Part shown: positions 8,158 to 15,628 of the stretch, piece by piece
Numbering within the stretch: the first letter of the stretch is position 1
Layout: every line of letters starts with the position of its first letter
DNA from: Maricaulis sp047308265
Lineage (GTDB): Bacteria > Pseudomonadota > Alphaproteobacteria > Caulobacterales > Maricaulaceae
Direction: 5' to 3'
Length of the DNA: 64,000 nt
Assembly: GCF_047308265.1 (NCBI RefSeq)
Contig: NZ_JBKQWY010000005.1
Location: 186,001-250,000, forward strand
Program-made: the position numbers and the translations under genes
The notes under the pieces: model-generated
The model's input: the letters and a program-made list of their open reading frames with translations, nothing else
What the model was told of the DNA's origin: nothing
The model's database searches: none

Positions 8158-9231
8158 ATGTCGAACACAGATGACACCGAACACGCCTTTGAAGGCGCCA
8201 CCAGCGGACGCACATTTGCCGAGCCGCGCCTGGACCTCAATGGCCAGACCATTCTGGTTACGGGGGGCACAGGCTCGTTCGGACACAAGCTGGTCGACAC
8301 CATCATATCCCAGTTCAAGCCCAAGAAACTCATCATCTTTTCCCGAGATGAGCTGAAACAGTACGAGATGGCCCAGCGCTTCTCGCCACAGGAACATCCT
8401 TTCCTGCGCTATTTCATCGGGGATGTTCGGGACGAAGCCCGACTGGACCAGGCCATGCGCGGCGTGGATGTGGTCATCCATGCAGCCGCGCTCAAACACG
8501 TACCGATCGCCGAATACAATCCGTTCGAGTGCATCAAGACGAATGTGCTGGGTGCGGAGAATGTTGTGCGTGCCGCGATCAAGCGCGATGTACGCCATGT
8601 CTGTGCCCTGTCCACCGACAAGGCCGCCAATCCGGTCAATCTGTACGGCGCTTCAAAACTGGCCTCGGACAAGATTTTCACGGCCGCCCAGCATATGGGT
8701 GGCGAAGGCGGCCCGGTCTTCTCAGTTGTGCGATATGGCAATGTTGTGGGCTCGCGCGGGTCGGTCATCCCCTTCTTCCGAAAGCAGATCGAGGACGGCG
8801 CAGACCATCTGCCGATCACGGATCCACGCATGACTCGCTTCTGGATCACGCTGGAACAGGGCGTCAATTTTGTTCTGTCGAGCATGGCCCTGGCCAAGGG
8901 CGGCGAGATCTTCGTGCCGAAGATCCCCTCCATGAGCACGGTCGACCTGGCGCGCTCCATGGCCCCGCACCTGCCGCAGAAGATCATCGGTATTCGTCCG
9001 GGTGAGAAACTGCACGAAGTGATGATCCCGGCCGATGATTCGCGTACGACATTTGAGCTTGGGGACCGATACGCCATCCTGCCGGCCTATGGCGCCAAGC
9101 TGATGGCCCGCTATCTGGGCGATGGGGCGCATCTGGTGCCCGATGGTTTCGCCTACACCTCAGACAATAATCCCGAACAACTGGATGCGGCGGCCCTGCG
9201 TCGCCTCATCGGGGATGCGGAAGCGGCCTGA
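8158..9231 (+). CDS. flmA: UDP-GlcNAc 4,6-dehydratase (inverting), PseB/FlmA
   Basis: This is the first enzyme of CMP-pseudaminic acid synthesis, turning UDP-GlcNAc into UDP-4-keto-6-deoxy-L-AltNAc in the cytoplasm. The 357-residue SDR enzyme has the nucleotide motif GGTGSFG (36-42) and the catalytic set Asp154-Lys155 with Tyr163-x3-Lys167 ('STDKAANPVNLYGASK'). It carries about 27 extra N-terminal residues compared with the epsilonproteobacterial PseB. The upstream gap to flaEY is a divergent promoter region. The next gene, pseG, overlaps it by one base. Confidence 0.93.
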   Translation: MSNTDDTEHAFEGATSGRTFAEPRLDLNGQTILVTGGTGSFGHKLVDTIISQFKPKKLIIFSRDELKQYEMAQRFSPQEHPFLRYFIGDVRDEARLDQAMRGVDVVIHAAALKHVPIAEYNPFECIKTNVLGAENVVRAAIKRDVRHVCALSTDKAANPVNLYGASKLASDKIFTAAQHMGGEGGPVFSVVRYGNVVGSRGSVIPFFRKQIEDGADHLPITDPRMTRFWITLEQGVNFVLSSMALAKGGEIFVPKIPSMSTVDLARSMAPHLPQKIIGIRPGEKLHEVMIPADDSRTTFELGDRYAILPAYGAKLMARYLGDGAHLVPDGFAYTSDNNPEQLDAAALRRLIGDAEAA

Positions 9232-10259
9232 TGACGGGCACGGACCGGCCGCAACTCCTGTTCCGGGCGGATGCGCGAGCTGACCTGGGTGGTGGCCATA
9301 TCATGCGCTGCCTCTCGCTGGCCGATGCCCTGTCCCACCATGAGGTGGACATTGCCTTTTGCACCAATACCGACGCGCCTCTGCACGCCCCGGCCCTCGC
9401 CCGGCGCCCCTATCCGGTGTGTGTCACTGAGAGTTTGAGCGATATCACCGTCCCGCCGGACTGGCATCCACGCCCCCATGTGGTGATCGCCGACCTGTAT
9501 GATCAGACTGCCGCTCATGAACGGGTCTGGCGCGAACAAGCCCGGCGGCTTGTGGTGATCGAGGATCTGCCTGGCCGACGTCACGACTGCGACCTGATCA
9601 TTGACCCTCAAGACTGCGCCAGCACCCAGGATTATGCCGAACGCGCACCGGGCAGTCGTGTGTGTCTGGGGCCCGACTATGCCCTGCTGCGCCCCGGTTT
9701 TGCCGCCGCCCGCCATGACAGCCTGATGCGGGATCGCTCCCGCGTACGCCGGGTCGTCATCAGTATGGGACTGACCGATGTCGGTGCCAGCAGCGCGCGG
9801 CTCGCCCGGAGCCTGCTCGACCTGGCCGAGGATATCGAGATCAGCGTTATCCTGGGCCCGCTCGCACCAAGCCGTGCCATCCTCGAGCCGATCGCGGCCA
9901 CGAACCCGCGGCTGGAACTGGCCATTGATGTGGACGATATGGAGCAACGCCTGGCCGGGTGTGATCTGGTCATCGGCGCCGGTGGCGGATCCGCGCTGGA
10001 GCGCTGCGTATTGGGCGTGCCAAGCTTGATTTGTCCGGTCGCAGAGAACCAGTGGCCGCTCACACGGGCGCTCGCCGCACGCAATGCTGTTCGGATTATC
10101 GATCCGTTCGAGCCGGAGCGCGCCCTGGCCGAGATTTTCAGAACCCTGGATCAGGCTGCGCTGGCTGAGATGAGCCAGGCGTCCGCCGCCTATTGTGATG
10201 GGCTGGGGGCCGAGCGTTGCGCCGAGGCCATCATCGCTCTGGCCCGACGCTCCGCCTAA
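9231..10259 (+). CDS. pseG: PseG: UDP-2,4-diacetamido-trideoxy-altropyranose hydrolase
   Basis: PseG removes UDP in the fourth step of pseudaminic acid synthesis. The 342-residue GT-B-fold protein has the N-terminal motif GGGHIMRCLSLADAL with the catalytic His (His23), and the C-terminal UDP-binding block 'LVIGAGGGSALERCVLGVPSLICPVAENQ'. Its ATG overlaps the flmA stop (TGATG), so the two are coupled. It converges on pseC with a 7-nt gap. A second, more divergent PseG-like gene lies at 17972. Confidence 0.88.
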   Translation: MTGTDRPQLLFRADARADLGGGHIMRCLSLADALSHHEVDIAFCTNTDAPLHAPALARRPYPVCVTESLSDITVPPDWHPRPHVVIADLYDQTAAHERVWREQARRLVVIEDLPGRRHDCDLIIDPQDCASTQDYAERAPGSRVCLGPDYALLRPGFAAARHDSLMRDRSRVRRVVISMGLTDVGASSARLARSLLDLAEDIEISVILGPLAPSRAILEPIAATNPRLELAIDVDDMEQRLAGCDLVIGAGGGSALERCVLGVPSLICPVAENQWPLTRALAARNAVRIIDPFEPERALAEIFRTLDQAALAEMSQASAAYCDGLGAERCAEAIIALARRSA

Positions 10260-10266
10260 CCTGCAT

Positions 10267-11439
10267 CTAGGTCAGCTCATCGAGAACCGAATTGAGGCTG
10301 TCGACGACCCGCTCAACATCGCTCAACTCCATGTCCGAATAGAGCGGCAAAGACAGTGTGTTTGCGTAATAGCGCGCCGCACCGGGCGGGGCCTGTGTGC
10401 CAAACGTCTCGGCATAATAGGGCATGTCCGGCACCGGTATGTAGTGGACCTGGCTGCCAATACCCCGGGCCCGCAGGGCTGTCATGACAGCCGTACGGTC
10501 CGTACCCAGGTCCGCAAAATCAATCCGGACCGGGTAGAGGTGCAAACAAGTCTGCGCGGCCGGCTGGGTCCGCACCAGTGCACCAATCCGGTTCTGGTCG
10601 GCGAGACAAGCGTCATAATGATCCGCCAGCGCCTGACGACGCACCCGGAAAATATCGAGCCGGGCCAGCTGGGACAGGGCCAGCGCGGCATGAATATCGG
10701 ACAGACGGTAATTCCAGCCCAGGGCCTGCATTTCCTGTCGCCAGGGTTCAGCGGCATTGCCGCGAAAACGGTCCGGCTCCCGCTCGACACCATGCGAACG
10801 CAATTGCGACATGCGGCGCGCTAGATCGGGATCGCGTGTGGTGACCATGCCGCCCTCACCCGCCGCAATGGTTTTTACCGGGTGAAAGGAGAAACAGGCG
10901 GCATCGCTGTGCGCACACGCACCCACCGGCCTATCGCCCTGCATGGATCCCAGGGCGTGACAGGCATCTTCCACACAAGACGCACCGGCAGCGCGGGCTT
11001 GAGCCGCCAGGGCCGCCATGTCCTGGCACTGCCCCGCCAGATGGACCGGCATGACAGCCCGCACCGGACCATCCGCCCGTTCGAGCGCCTCGGCCAGATC
11101 CACCGGTCGCATCAAACCGGTCAGTGGGTCGACATCGGCAAACACGACACGAGCTCCGCAATAGAGCGCTGCATTGGCTGTCGCGGCAAAGGTGATGGCG
11201 GGCACAATCACCTGATCCCCGGGCCCGATGCCCAATCCGGCAAGGGCGAGGTGAAGCGCGGCCGTGCCATTGGAACAGGATACGGCGTTCGCCCCCTCCA
11301 ACGTCTGTGAGAACGCGGTTTCAAACCGTTCGACCGCCGGGCCGGTTGTGAGCCAGCCACTGCGCAACACATCCGTCACGGCGTCAATGTCTGCCGGGTC
11401 TATCGACTGTCGACCATAGGGGAGAAAACCGGAAGTCAT
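10267..11439 (-). CDS. pseC: PLP-dependent aminotransferase PseC/FlmB
   Basis: This enzyme transaminates the 4-keto sugar made by PseB, the second step of pseudaminic acid synthesis. The 390-residue DegT/DnrJ/EryC1-family protein shows 'SCSNGTAALHLAL' (phosphate binding), 'VEDACHALGS', and the PLP lysine in 'FSFHPVKTIAAGEGG' (Lys189). AGGGAT lies 7 nt before the ATG. It is read away from flagellin gene 1 and towards pseG, so flmA-pseG and pseC form a convergent pathway pair. The DegT family is broad, but the neighbours make PseC the best reading. Confidence 0.9.
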   Translation of the reverse strand: MTSGFLPYGRQSIDPADIDAVTDVLRSGWLTTGPAVERFETAFSQTLEGANAVSCSNGTAALHLALAGLGIGPGDQVIVPAITFAATANAALYCGARVVFADVDPLTGLMRPVDLAEALERADGPVRAVMPVHLAGQCQDMAALAAQARAAGASCVEDACHALGSMQGDRPVGACAHSDAACFSFHPVKTIAAGEGGMVTTRDPDLARRMSQLRSHGVEREPDRFRGNAAEPWRQEMQALGWNYRLSDIHAALALSQLARLDIFRVRRQALADHYDACLADQNRIGALVRTQPAAQTCLHLYPVRIDFADLGTDRTAVMTALRARGIGSQVHYIPVPDMPYYAETFGTQAPPGAARYYANTLSLPLYSDMELSDVERVVDSLNSVLDELT

Positions 11440-11480
11440 GCGTTATCCCTGCATGTCAGGAGAGAGGGAGCAAGCCCTCA

Positions 11481-11510
11481 AACAGAAACGGCGCCCCCGA
11501 AAGGACGCCG
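11481..11510 (-). terminator. Terminator after flagellin gene 1
   Basis: Read on the minus strand, an 8-bp stem (CGGCGTCC with GGGCGCCG, one G-U pair) is followed by TTTCTGTT. It separates flagellin gene 1 from pseC, which is read in the same direction. Confidence 0.7.
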
Positions 11511-11536
11511 CCCCCGTGGTGGTGGAGCCGTGAAAC

Positions 11537-12370
11537 CTATTGACCGAACAGGCTGAGGATAATCTGCGGTTCGTTATTGGCGATGGAGAGCGCCTGGACC
11601 CCGAGTTGCTGCTTCACCTGCAAGGCCTGTAATCGCGCACTCTCGACCGCCATGTCGGCATCCACCAGATCGCCGACCCCGCCTGTGAGCGTGTCCATCA
11701 AACGACCCACGAAATTATTGTGGGCCTCGAGCTTTTTCACATCCGAACCCAGATCCGCGAGTGCCTGGTTCACATTATCAAGGCTTGCCTTAACCGCCGT
11801 CACGGCAGCCGTGGCCAGGGTGACAGACCCAAGGCTGGCCGTCGCCGCCAGAGTGATGAAGGTCCCGCCAAAACCCAGATCCCGCGCCTTGAGAGTCACG
11901 GTACGGGCCGCATCTGCGTCTGCGAGGAATTCGATTCCGCTCGAGACCGAACCATTGAGCAGGTTGGCACCGTCAAATTCAGCGTTCTGGATGATGACCT
12001 GAACCTGGTCGATCAGCGCCTTGAAGTCTGCGTCATAGGCGGCGCGAGAAAACTGGTCGAGCGACGGGTCCATGGCGGCTGTGGCCTTCTCACGCATCTG
12101 GATCAGAAGGTCAGAGATGGATTCGCCGGCGGCCATGGCAACATCGCCAATCGAAGTTGCCCGGTTCAGACCGATCTGCACGGCGTCCAGCGCACGAATA
12201 TCTGACCGCATGGACTGAGCGACTGCATAGATCGCGGAATTGTCCTTAGCACGGGAGACTTTCAGACCGGTATTAATCCGGTTCTGGATATCGCCCATTT
12301 CATCATTGGTCTTGTTCAGGTTCTGAAGCGCGACCATTGCGGAAGTATTTGTGTGAACGCTCAGCGTCAT
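11537..12370 (-). CDS. Flagellin 1 (divergent paralog)
   Basis: This is a 277-residue flagellin, a filament subunit exported by the flagellar type III system. The conserved N-terminal D0/D1 helices ('VHTNTSAMVALQNLNKTNDEMGDIQNRINTGLKVSRAKDNSA') and the C-terminal 'ESARLQALQVKQQLGVQALSIANNEPQIILSLFG' frame a short middle. It is the most divergent of the three here, with a different central segment and 'SVHTN' for 'SINTN'. Flagellins 2 and 3 are closer to each other. It has its own sigma-54 promoter, leader hairpin and terminator. GGAGAA precedes the ATG. Confidence 0.95.
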   Translation of the reverse strand: MTLSVHTNTSAMVALQNLNKTNDEMGDIQNRINTGLKVSRAKDNSAIYAVAQSMRSDIRALDAVQIGLNRATSIGDVAMAAGESISDLLIQMREKATAAMDPSLDQFSRAAYDADFKALIDQVQVIIQNAEFDGANLLNGSVSSGIEFLADADAARTVTLKARDLGFGGTFITLAATASLGSVTLATAAVTAVKASLDNVNQALADLGSDVKKLEAHNNFVGRLMDTLTGGVGDLVDADMAVESARLQALQVKQQLGVQALSIANNEPQIILSLFGQ

Positions 12371-12396
12371 CGGTAATTCTCCGGACCAGACTTGGC

Positions 12397-12412
12397 GCCG
12401 CTATTTTGCGGC
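12397..12412 (-). promoter_or_regulatory. Leader hairpin of flagellin 1 mRNA
   Basis: On the minus strand the leader contains GCCGC-AAAATA-GCGGC, a 5-bp GC stem with an A-rich loop, starting a few nt after the predicted RNA start. The other two flagellin leaders carry comparable hairpins. It may be a stability element or a FlbT target. Confidence 0.6.
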
Positions 12413-12427
12413 TGTTGGAACGGAGAA

Positions 12428-12444
12428 GCGCAAGAGGCGTGCCG
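12428..12444 (-). promoter_or_regulatory. Sigma-54 promoter of flagellin 1
   Basis: Read on the minus strand, CGGCACG-CCTC-TTGCGC matches TGGCACG-N4-TTGC except the first base. The predicted RNA start near 12417 gives a leader of about 47 nt. Confidence 0.88.
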
Positions 12445-12518
12445 AACTGGCACAGGCCATATAAATGTTTTAAATCAATTGCTTAATAATTTCACGGACC
12501 GTTGGAACGGACCAGGAG

Positions 12519-12530
12519 GGCAAGACTGCC
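12519..12530. promoter_or_regulatory. Candidate FlbD enhancer upstream of flagellin 1
   Basis: GGCA-AGAC-TGCC, extended as GGGCA...TGCCC, is an inverted repeat about 75 bp upstream of the flagellin 1 -24 element. Its spacer is 4 nt rather than the 5 nt of the other copies. Confidence 0.5.
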
Positions 12531-12571
12531 CGGTCAAAACCGCCGTTTACCGGTCAATTTCTGCCCAGCCG

Positions 12572-12940
12572 TCAGGCGCGTTCGTCAACAATTCCCGCGC
12601 GCTGCGTCTGCAGGAAGTTGAGCAATTCGGATTGCTTTTCGCTGGGCCAGCGACGGACTTCCTCGCCGGTTTCTTCATCAATCATGAGATAGACAAACTG
12701 CCCGGAACTCTCGTCCTGCTGGATCTTGAGACGGGAATTGGCCAGGGCCTGGCGCGCCAGACGCTCGATCTCTTCCGAGCGGGCCTGGGCATCATCCCGG
12801 GACGTCTCGGTATCTTCTGTGTCAGAGACCGGCTGTATGCGTTGATCATTTTCACGCGGCCGCTCTTCAAACACCTCACGGGTCTCGACGCGTGACGGCA
12901 CCACCGGCACGGGACGGGATGAAAAGCCTGTTTCAGCCAT
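12572..12940 (-). CDS. flaG: FlaG-family flagellar protein
   Basis: This 122-residue protein has a disordered, acidic N-terminal half and a C-terminal FlaG domain ('ALANSRLKIQQDESSGQFVYLMIDEETGEEVRRWPSEKQ'). FlaG proteins affect filament length or assembly in several bacteria, but the mechanism is unclear. The ATG at 12940 is used. Reading from the TTG at 12946 would add only two residues. It lies 111 bp downstream of flagellin 2 in the same direction with no clear promoter of its own, so it may be expressed by read-through of the hairpin at 13013. Confidence 0.85.
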   Translation of the reverse strand: MAETGFSSRPVPVVPSRVETREVFEERPRENDQRIQPVSDTEDTETSRDDAQARSEEIERLARQALANSRLKIQQDESSGQFVYLMIDEETGEEVRRWPSEKQSELLNFLQTQRAGIVDERA

Positions 12941-13012
12941 ATGCAATTCGCTGACGCGGAGACGCCAGCGCCTCCAATACTCGTACTATTCCCGGCGTCA
13001 ACCACGGGAGGG

Positions 13013-13041
13013 GATGGCGAATCCCGATGGAATTCGCCATC
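13013..13041 (-). terminator. Hairpin between flagellin 2 and flaG, no T-run
   Basis: A 10-bp stem (GATGGCGAAT with ATTCGCCATC) lies just after the flagellin 2 stop. No T-run follows on the minus strand. It is more likely a 3'-end stabiliser or partial terminator than a full stop. Confidence 0.5.
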
Positions 13042-13051
13042 CAGTCCGCGA

Positions 13052-13876
13052 TTAACGGAAGTAACCCAGGATCGTGTTCGGAGCCTGGTTTGCGATCGAC
13101 AGAGCCTGAACGCCAAGCTGCTGCTTGACCTGCAGGGACTGCAAACGCGCACTTTCTTTCGCCAGATCCGCGTCAACCAGATTACCGATACCCTTCTCGA
13201 GAGCATCAGACAGCTTGCCGATGAAGCCTTTGTGGACATCCAGGGATTTGGAACCGGTACCCAGGCGGGCCAGGGACTGGTTCAGGTTGTCCAGAGAGGT
13301 TTCGATCGTGGTCACGATGGTCGATGCATCGCCAGCCGTCGCGAAGGACGCGGTTGCTGCGAGCGTGACGACACCGCCACCCAGGCTGAGGTTTTCGTCG
13401 GAAATACGGATCGAATTGGAGCCGTCAGCATTGGCCAGGGCGGAGATCGAGGTCACAGAACCGTTGATCAGGTTGGTTCCGTTGAACTCGGCGTTAGACA
13501 CGATCGTACCGATCTGGTCGCGCAGGGCCTTGAAGTCTTCGTTCAGAGCCGTACGAGATGCCGTATCGAGCGAGGAGTCAGCAGCCGCCAGGGCTTTTTC
13601 TTTCATCTCAACGAGCAGGTCGGAGATGGCTTCACCAGCGGCGAGGCCGACATCCGTCGTCGAGGAGGCCAGATCGAGCGAGTTACCAACAGAGGCATAA
13701 CCTGCCACGTCGGACCGCATTTTCTGGGCAATAGCGTACACACCACCATTGTCCTTGGCAGAGGACACGGCCAGGCCGGTGTTGATGCGGGACTGAACCT
13801 GTTCCAGCTGTTTGTTGGTCGAGTTCAGGTTTTGCAGTGCAACCATGGCACCGGCGTTTGTATTGATAGTAGCCAT
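13052..13876 (-). CDS. Flagellin 2
   Basis: This 274-residue flagellin has the standard terminal helices ('INTNAGAMVALQNLNSTNKQLEQVQSRINTGL', and at the end 'LQSLQVKQQLGVQALSIANQAPNTILGYFR'). It is very close to flagellin 3. The stretch from GGGVVTLAATASF to LARLGTG is identical in protein but differs at many third codon positions. AAAGGG precedes the ATG. It has a sigma-54 promoter, a perfect FlbD-like palindrome about 90 bp upstream of that promoter, and a two-hairpin leader. It is a likely glycosylation substrate of FlmG. Confidence 0.96.
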   Translation of the reverse strand: MATINTNAGAMVALQNLNSTNKQLEQVQSRINTGLAVSSAKDNGGVYAIAQKMRSDVAGYASVGNSLDLASSTTDVGLAAGEAISDLLVEMKEKALAAADSSLDTASRTALNEDFKALRDQIGTIVSNAEFNGTNLINGSVTSISALANADGSNSIRISDENLSLGGGVVTLAATASFATAGDASTIVTTIETSLDNLNQSLARLGTGSKSLDVHKGFIGKLSDALEKGIGNLVDADLAKESARLQSLQVKQQLGVQALSIANQAPNTILGYFR

Positions 13877-13905
13877 TTCTTGGCCCTTTCCTTTCTAGGT
13901 ATCAA

Positions 13906-13936
13906 CGAGCGTTTTGCTCGCAGGGTCTTCTGACCC
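13906..13936 (-). promoter_or_regulatory. Two-hairpin leader of flagellin 2 mRNA
   Basis: Read on the minus strand, the leader begins with GGGTC-AGAA-GACCC (13936-13923) and continues with CGAGC-AAAAC-GCTCG (13920-13906). The AAAAC loop on a GC stem recurs exactly in the flagellin 3 leader. In Caulobacter, FlbT acts on the 5' leader of flagellin mRNA, so these are candidate targets. Confidence 0.7.
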
Positions 13937-13946
13937 GGTGTGGAAA

Positions 13947-13964
13947 GAGCAAGTCACAGGCCAG
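13947..13964 (-). promoter_or_regulatory. Sigma-54 promoter of flagellin 2
   Basis: Read on the minus strand, TGGCCTG-TGAC-TTGCTC has the invariant GG and GC pairs at the right spacing and a perfect -12 block. The predicted RNA start near 13937 falls exactly at the first leader hairpin. Confidence 0.85.
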
Positions 13965-14054
13965 TTTGGGCTTGCCATATAAGGTAAACGCCAGCTTGCC
14001 TGATTCGATGGGATGTTTTTGCCGAGTCACCCTTGCCGCGGTAAGAAATGGGTG

Positions 14055-14067
14055 GGCAAAATCTGCC
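14055..14067. promoter_or_regulatory. Candidate FlbD enhancer upstream of flagellin 2
   Basis: This is an exact second copy of the 13-mer GGCAAAATCTGCC seen upstream of flgI, about 90 bp upstream of the flagellin 2 -24 element. Confidence 0.68.
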
Positions 14068-14177
14068 GCAATAAGCGCGAATTTGCCCTGCACAAATTGC
14101 CGGGCGGCATAAATTTCTGATTTCCAAAAGGTTAATGACGGAATTTACGCAGGCTTACGCACCCCCACCGTGAGCAG

Positions 14178-14212
14178 AAAAAAATTTGGCGGGGCCGCCC
14201 GAAGGCGACCCC
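14178..14212 (-). terminator. Terminator after flagellin 3
   Basis: Read on the minus strand, GGGGTCGCC-TTCG-GGCGGCCCC forms a 9-bp stem on a UUCG tetraloop and is followed by GCCAAATTTTTTT. It ends the flagellin 3 transcript before the flagellin 2 promoter region. Confidence 0.88.
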
Positions 14213-14222
14213 GACCGACGAA

Positions 14223-15050
14223 TTATCCGAAGAGCGAGGTGATCGTTCCCGGAGCCTGGTTGGCAATCGAAAGTGCCTGTACGCCCAGCTGCTGCTTGAC
14301 CTGCAGCGCCTGCAAACGCGCGCTTTCTTTCGCCATGTCGGCATCCACAAGGGCACCGATCCCTGTTTCCAGGGCATCTGACAACTTCGTCACGAAGGAT
14401 TTGTGGACCTCCACCGCCTTGGCACCCGTACCCAGGCGCGCCAGCGACTGGTTGAGGTTGTCCAGGGAGGTTTCGATCGTCGTCACGATGGTCGACGCAT
14501 CACCTGCCGTCGCAAAGGACGCAGTGGCCGCCAGCGTAACAACACCGCCACCCAGCGACATGTTCTCATCAGAGATGCGCAGGGTGTTGGAACCATCGGA
14601 GTTGGCCAGAGCTGTGATCGACGAAACCGAGTTATTGATCAGGTTGGTTCCGTTGAACTCAGCATTGCTGACGATCGTAGCCACCTGGTCACGCAGGGCC
14701 TTGAAGTCTTCGTTCAGGGCCGTACGGGACGAGGAGTCCAGAGAAACATCAGCGGCGGCCAGCGCCTTTTCCTTCATTTCGATGAGCAGGTCGGAAATCG
14801 CTTCACCAGCCGCAAGGGCCACGTCAGTGATCGACATGCTCATGTCGAGGCTCTGTTGCACGACACCATAGCCGCCCACTTGAGCGCGCATGCGTTGGGC
14901 GATGGCGTAGGTACCGCCGTCATCCTTCGCACTTGCGACCTCAAGGCCGGTATTGATGCGTTTTTGAACCTCTTCAAGGTGCATATTCGTCTTGTTCAAG
15001 TTCTGCAGTGCGAGCATCGCACCGGTGTTGGTATTGATAGAAAGAGCCAT
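14223..15050 (-). CDS. Flagellin 3
   Basis: This 275-residue flagellin has the N-terminal 'ALSINTNTGAMLALQNLNKTNMHLEEVQKRINTGLEV' and the C-terminal 'ARLQALQVKQQLGVQALSIANQAPGTITSLFG'. The ATG at 15050 follows GGAGG by 8 nt. Upstream codons in frame belong to the hairpin-rich leader and are not coding. It is transcribed alone, with its own sigma-54 promoter, leader hairpins and terminator, and is the close paralog of flagellin 2. Confidence 0.96.
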   Translation of the reverse strand: MALSINTNTGAMLALQNLNKTNMHLEEVQKRINTGLEVASAKDDGGTYAIAQRMRAQVGGYGVVQQSLDMSMSITDVALAAGEAISDLLIEMKEKALAAADVSLDSSSRTALNEDFKALRDQVATIVSNAEFNGTNLINNSVSSITALANSDGSNTLRISDENMSLGGGVVTLAATASFATAGDASTIVTTIETSLDNLNQSLARLGTGAKAVEVHKSFVTKLSDALETGIGALVDADMAKESARLQALQVKQQLGVQALSIANQAPGTITSLFG

Positions 15051-15081
15051 TGTTGCGTCCTCCATTCTGGAAGCATCCAAA

Positions 15082-15113
15082 CCGGCTTTTGCCGGCTGCG
15101 GGCGTTTTGCCCG
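15082..15113 (-). promoter_or_regulatory. Two-hairpin leader of flagellin 3 mRNA
   Basis: Read on the minus strand, the leader opens with CGGGC-AAAAC-GCCCG (15113-15099), then CCGGC-AAAA-GCCGG (15095-15082). The first stem starts at the predicted RNA start. The AAAAC loop closed by C-G pairs is the same as in flagellin 2. Confidence 0.7.
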
Positions 15114-15123
15114 TGGAGGAACT

Positions 15124-15140
15124 CGCAAGTGGCGTGCCGG
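15124..15140 (-). promoter_or_regulatory. Sigma-54 promoter of flagellin 3
   Basis: Read on the minus strand, CCGGCACG-CCAC-TTGCG matches the -24/-12 consensus except one base. It differs from the flagellin 1 promoter mainly in the N4 spacer. Confidence 0.88.
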
Positions 15141-15185
15141 GCACGAGACCCATTTCAGTCAATGTTTTCAGACGATTATGATATG

Positions 15186-15212
15186 AAAAACGCCACCCCG
15201 TCGGGGTGGCGC
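15186..15212 (-). terminator. Terminator after flaF
   Basis: Read on the minus strand, GCGCCACCCCG-ACGGGGTGGCG is a 10-bp GC-rich stem followed by TTTTTC. It ends the flbT-flaF transcript ahead of the flagellin 3 promoter. Confidence 0.93.
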
Positions 15213-15223
15213 AATAATGGCCG

Positions 15224-15236
15224 GGCCAAACTTGCC
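15224..15236. promoter_or_regulatory. Candidate FlbD enhancer upstream of flagellin 3
   Basis: GGCCAAACTTGCC fits GGCA-N5-TGCC with one mismatch in the left arm. It lies about 85-95 bp upstream of the flagellin 3 -24 element, inside the flaF 3' untranslated region. Confidence 0.45.
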
Positions 15237-15259
15237 GCCCGGATATTTTCTGCCTGCCC

Positions 15260-15628
15260 TCAGGCGGCGGAGGTGGAACCCGCTGGTGCCAGGCCCTGCA
15301 TGATCGTCCGGTTGAGATCGATCAGATCGTCCAGAGCCGTATTGTCCCGCATCGCCACGGTGGTGTGACGCGAGATGAAGATCGACAGCGATATGATGGA
15401 TGCGCGCAAATTCTCAGGCAACTGATTACCTTCGCTGGCGCAATCCGTCGCGAAATTGGTCCAGACCCGGCGATTCCAGTCCAGCGCATCACCACGCGTG
15501 GCTATATCATGCTTGTCCGCCGCCTTGGCGGCCATCAGAGCACGTGTCACCTGGGCAAACAGGCGGTATTCAGTGGAACGCGGGTCTTCGCTGCGGGTCG
15601 CCGCAGCCTGGTAGGCTTGAAGGGACAT
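15260..15628 (-). CDS. flaF: Flagellin synthesis regulator FlaF
   Basis: This 122-residue helical protein matches FlaF ('YQAAATRSEDPRSTEYRLFAQVTRALMAAK...DALDWNRRVWTNFATDC...LPENLRASIISLSIFISRHT'). FlaF is needed for flagellin synthesis or export in Caulobacter and opposes the repressor FlbT. It also acts as a flagellin chaperone in related bacteria. Its ATG directly follows the flbT stop (TAA-ATG), so the two are coupled. A terminator follows. Confidence 0.93.
   Translation of the reverse strand: MSLQAYQAAATRSEDPRSTEYRLFAQVTRALMAAKAADKHDIATRGDALDWNRRVWTNFATDCASEGNQLPENLRASIISLSIFISRHTTVAMRDNTALDDLIDLNRTIMQGLAPAGSTSAA

Noticed and set aside
15051..15128. N-terminal extension of flagellin 3
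   Set aside because: It runs through the leader hairpins and nearly to the sigma-54 promoter. GGAGG marks the ATG at 15050.
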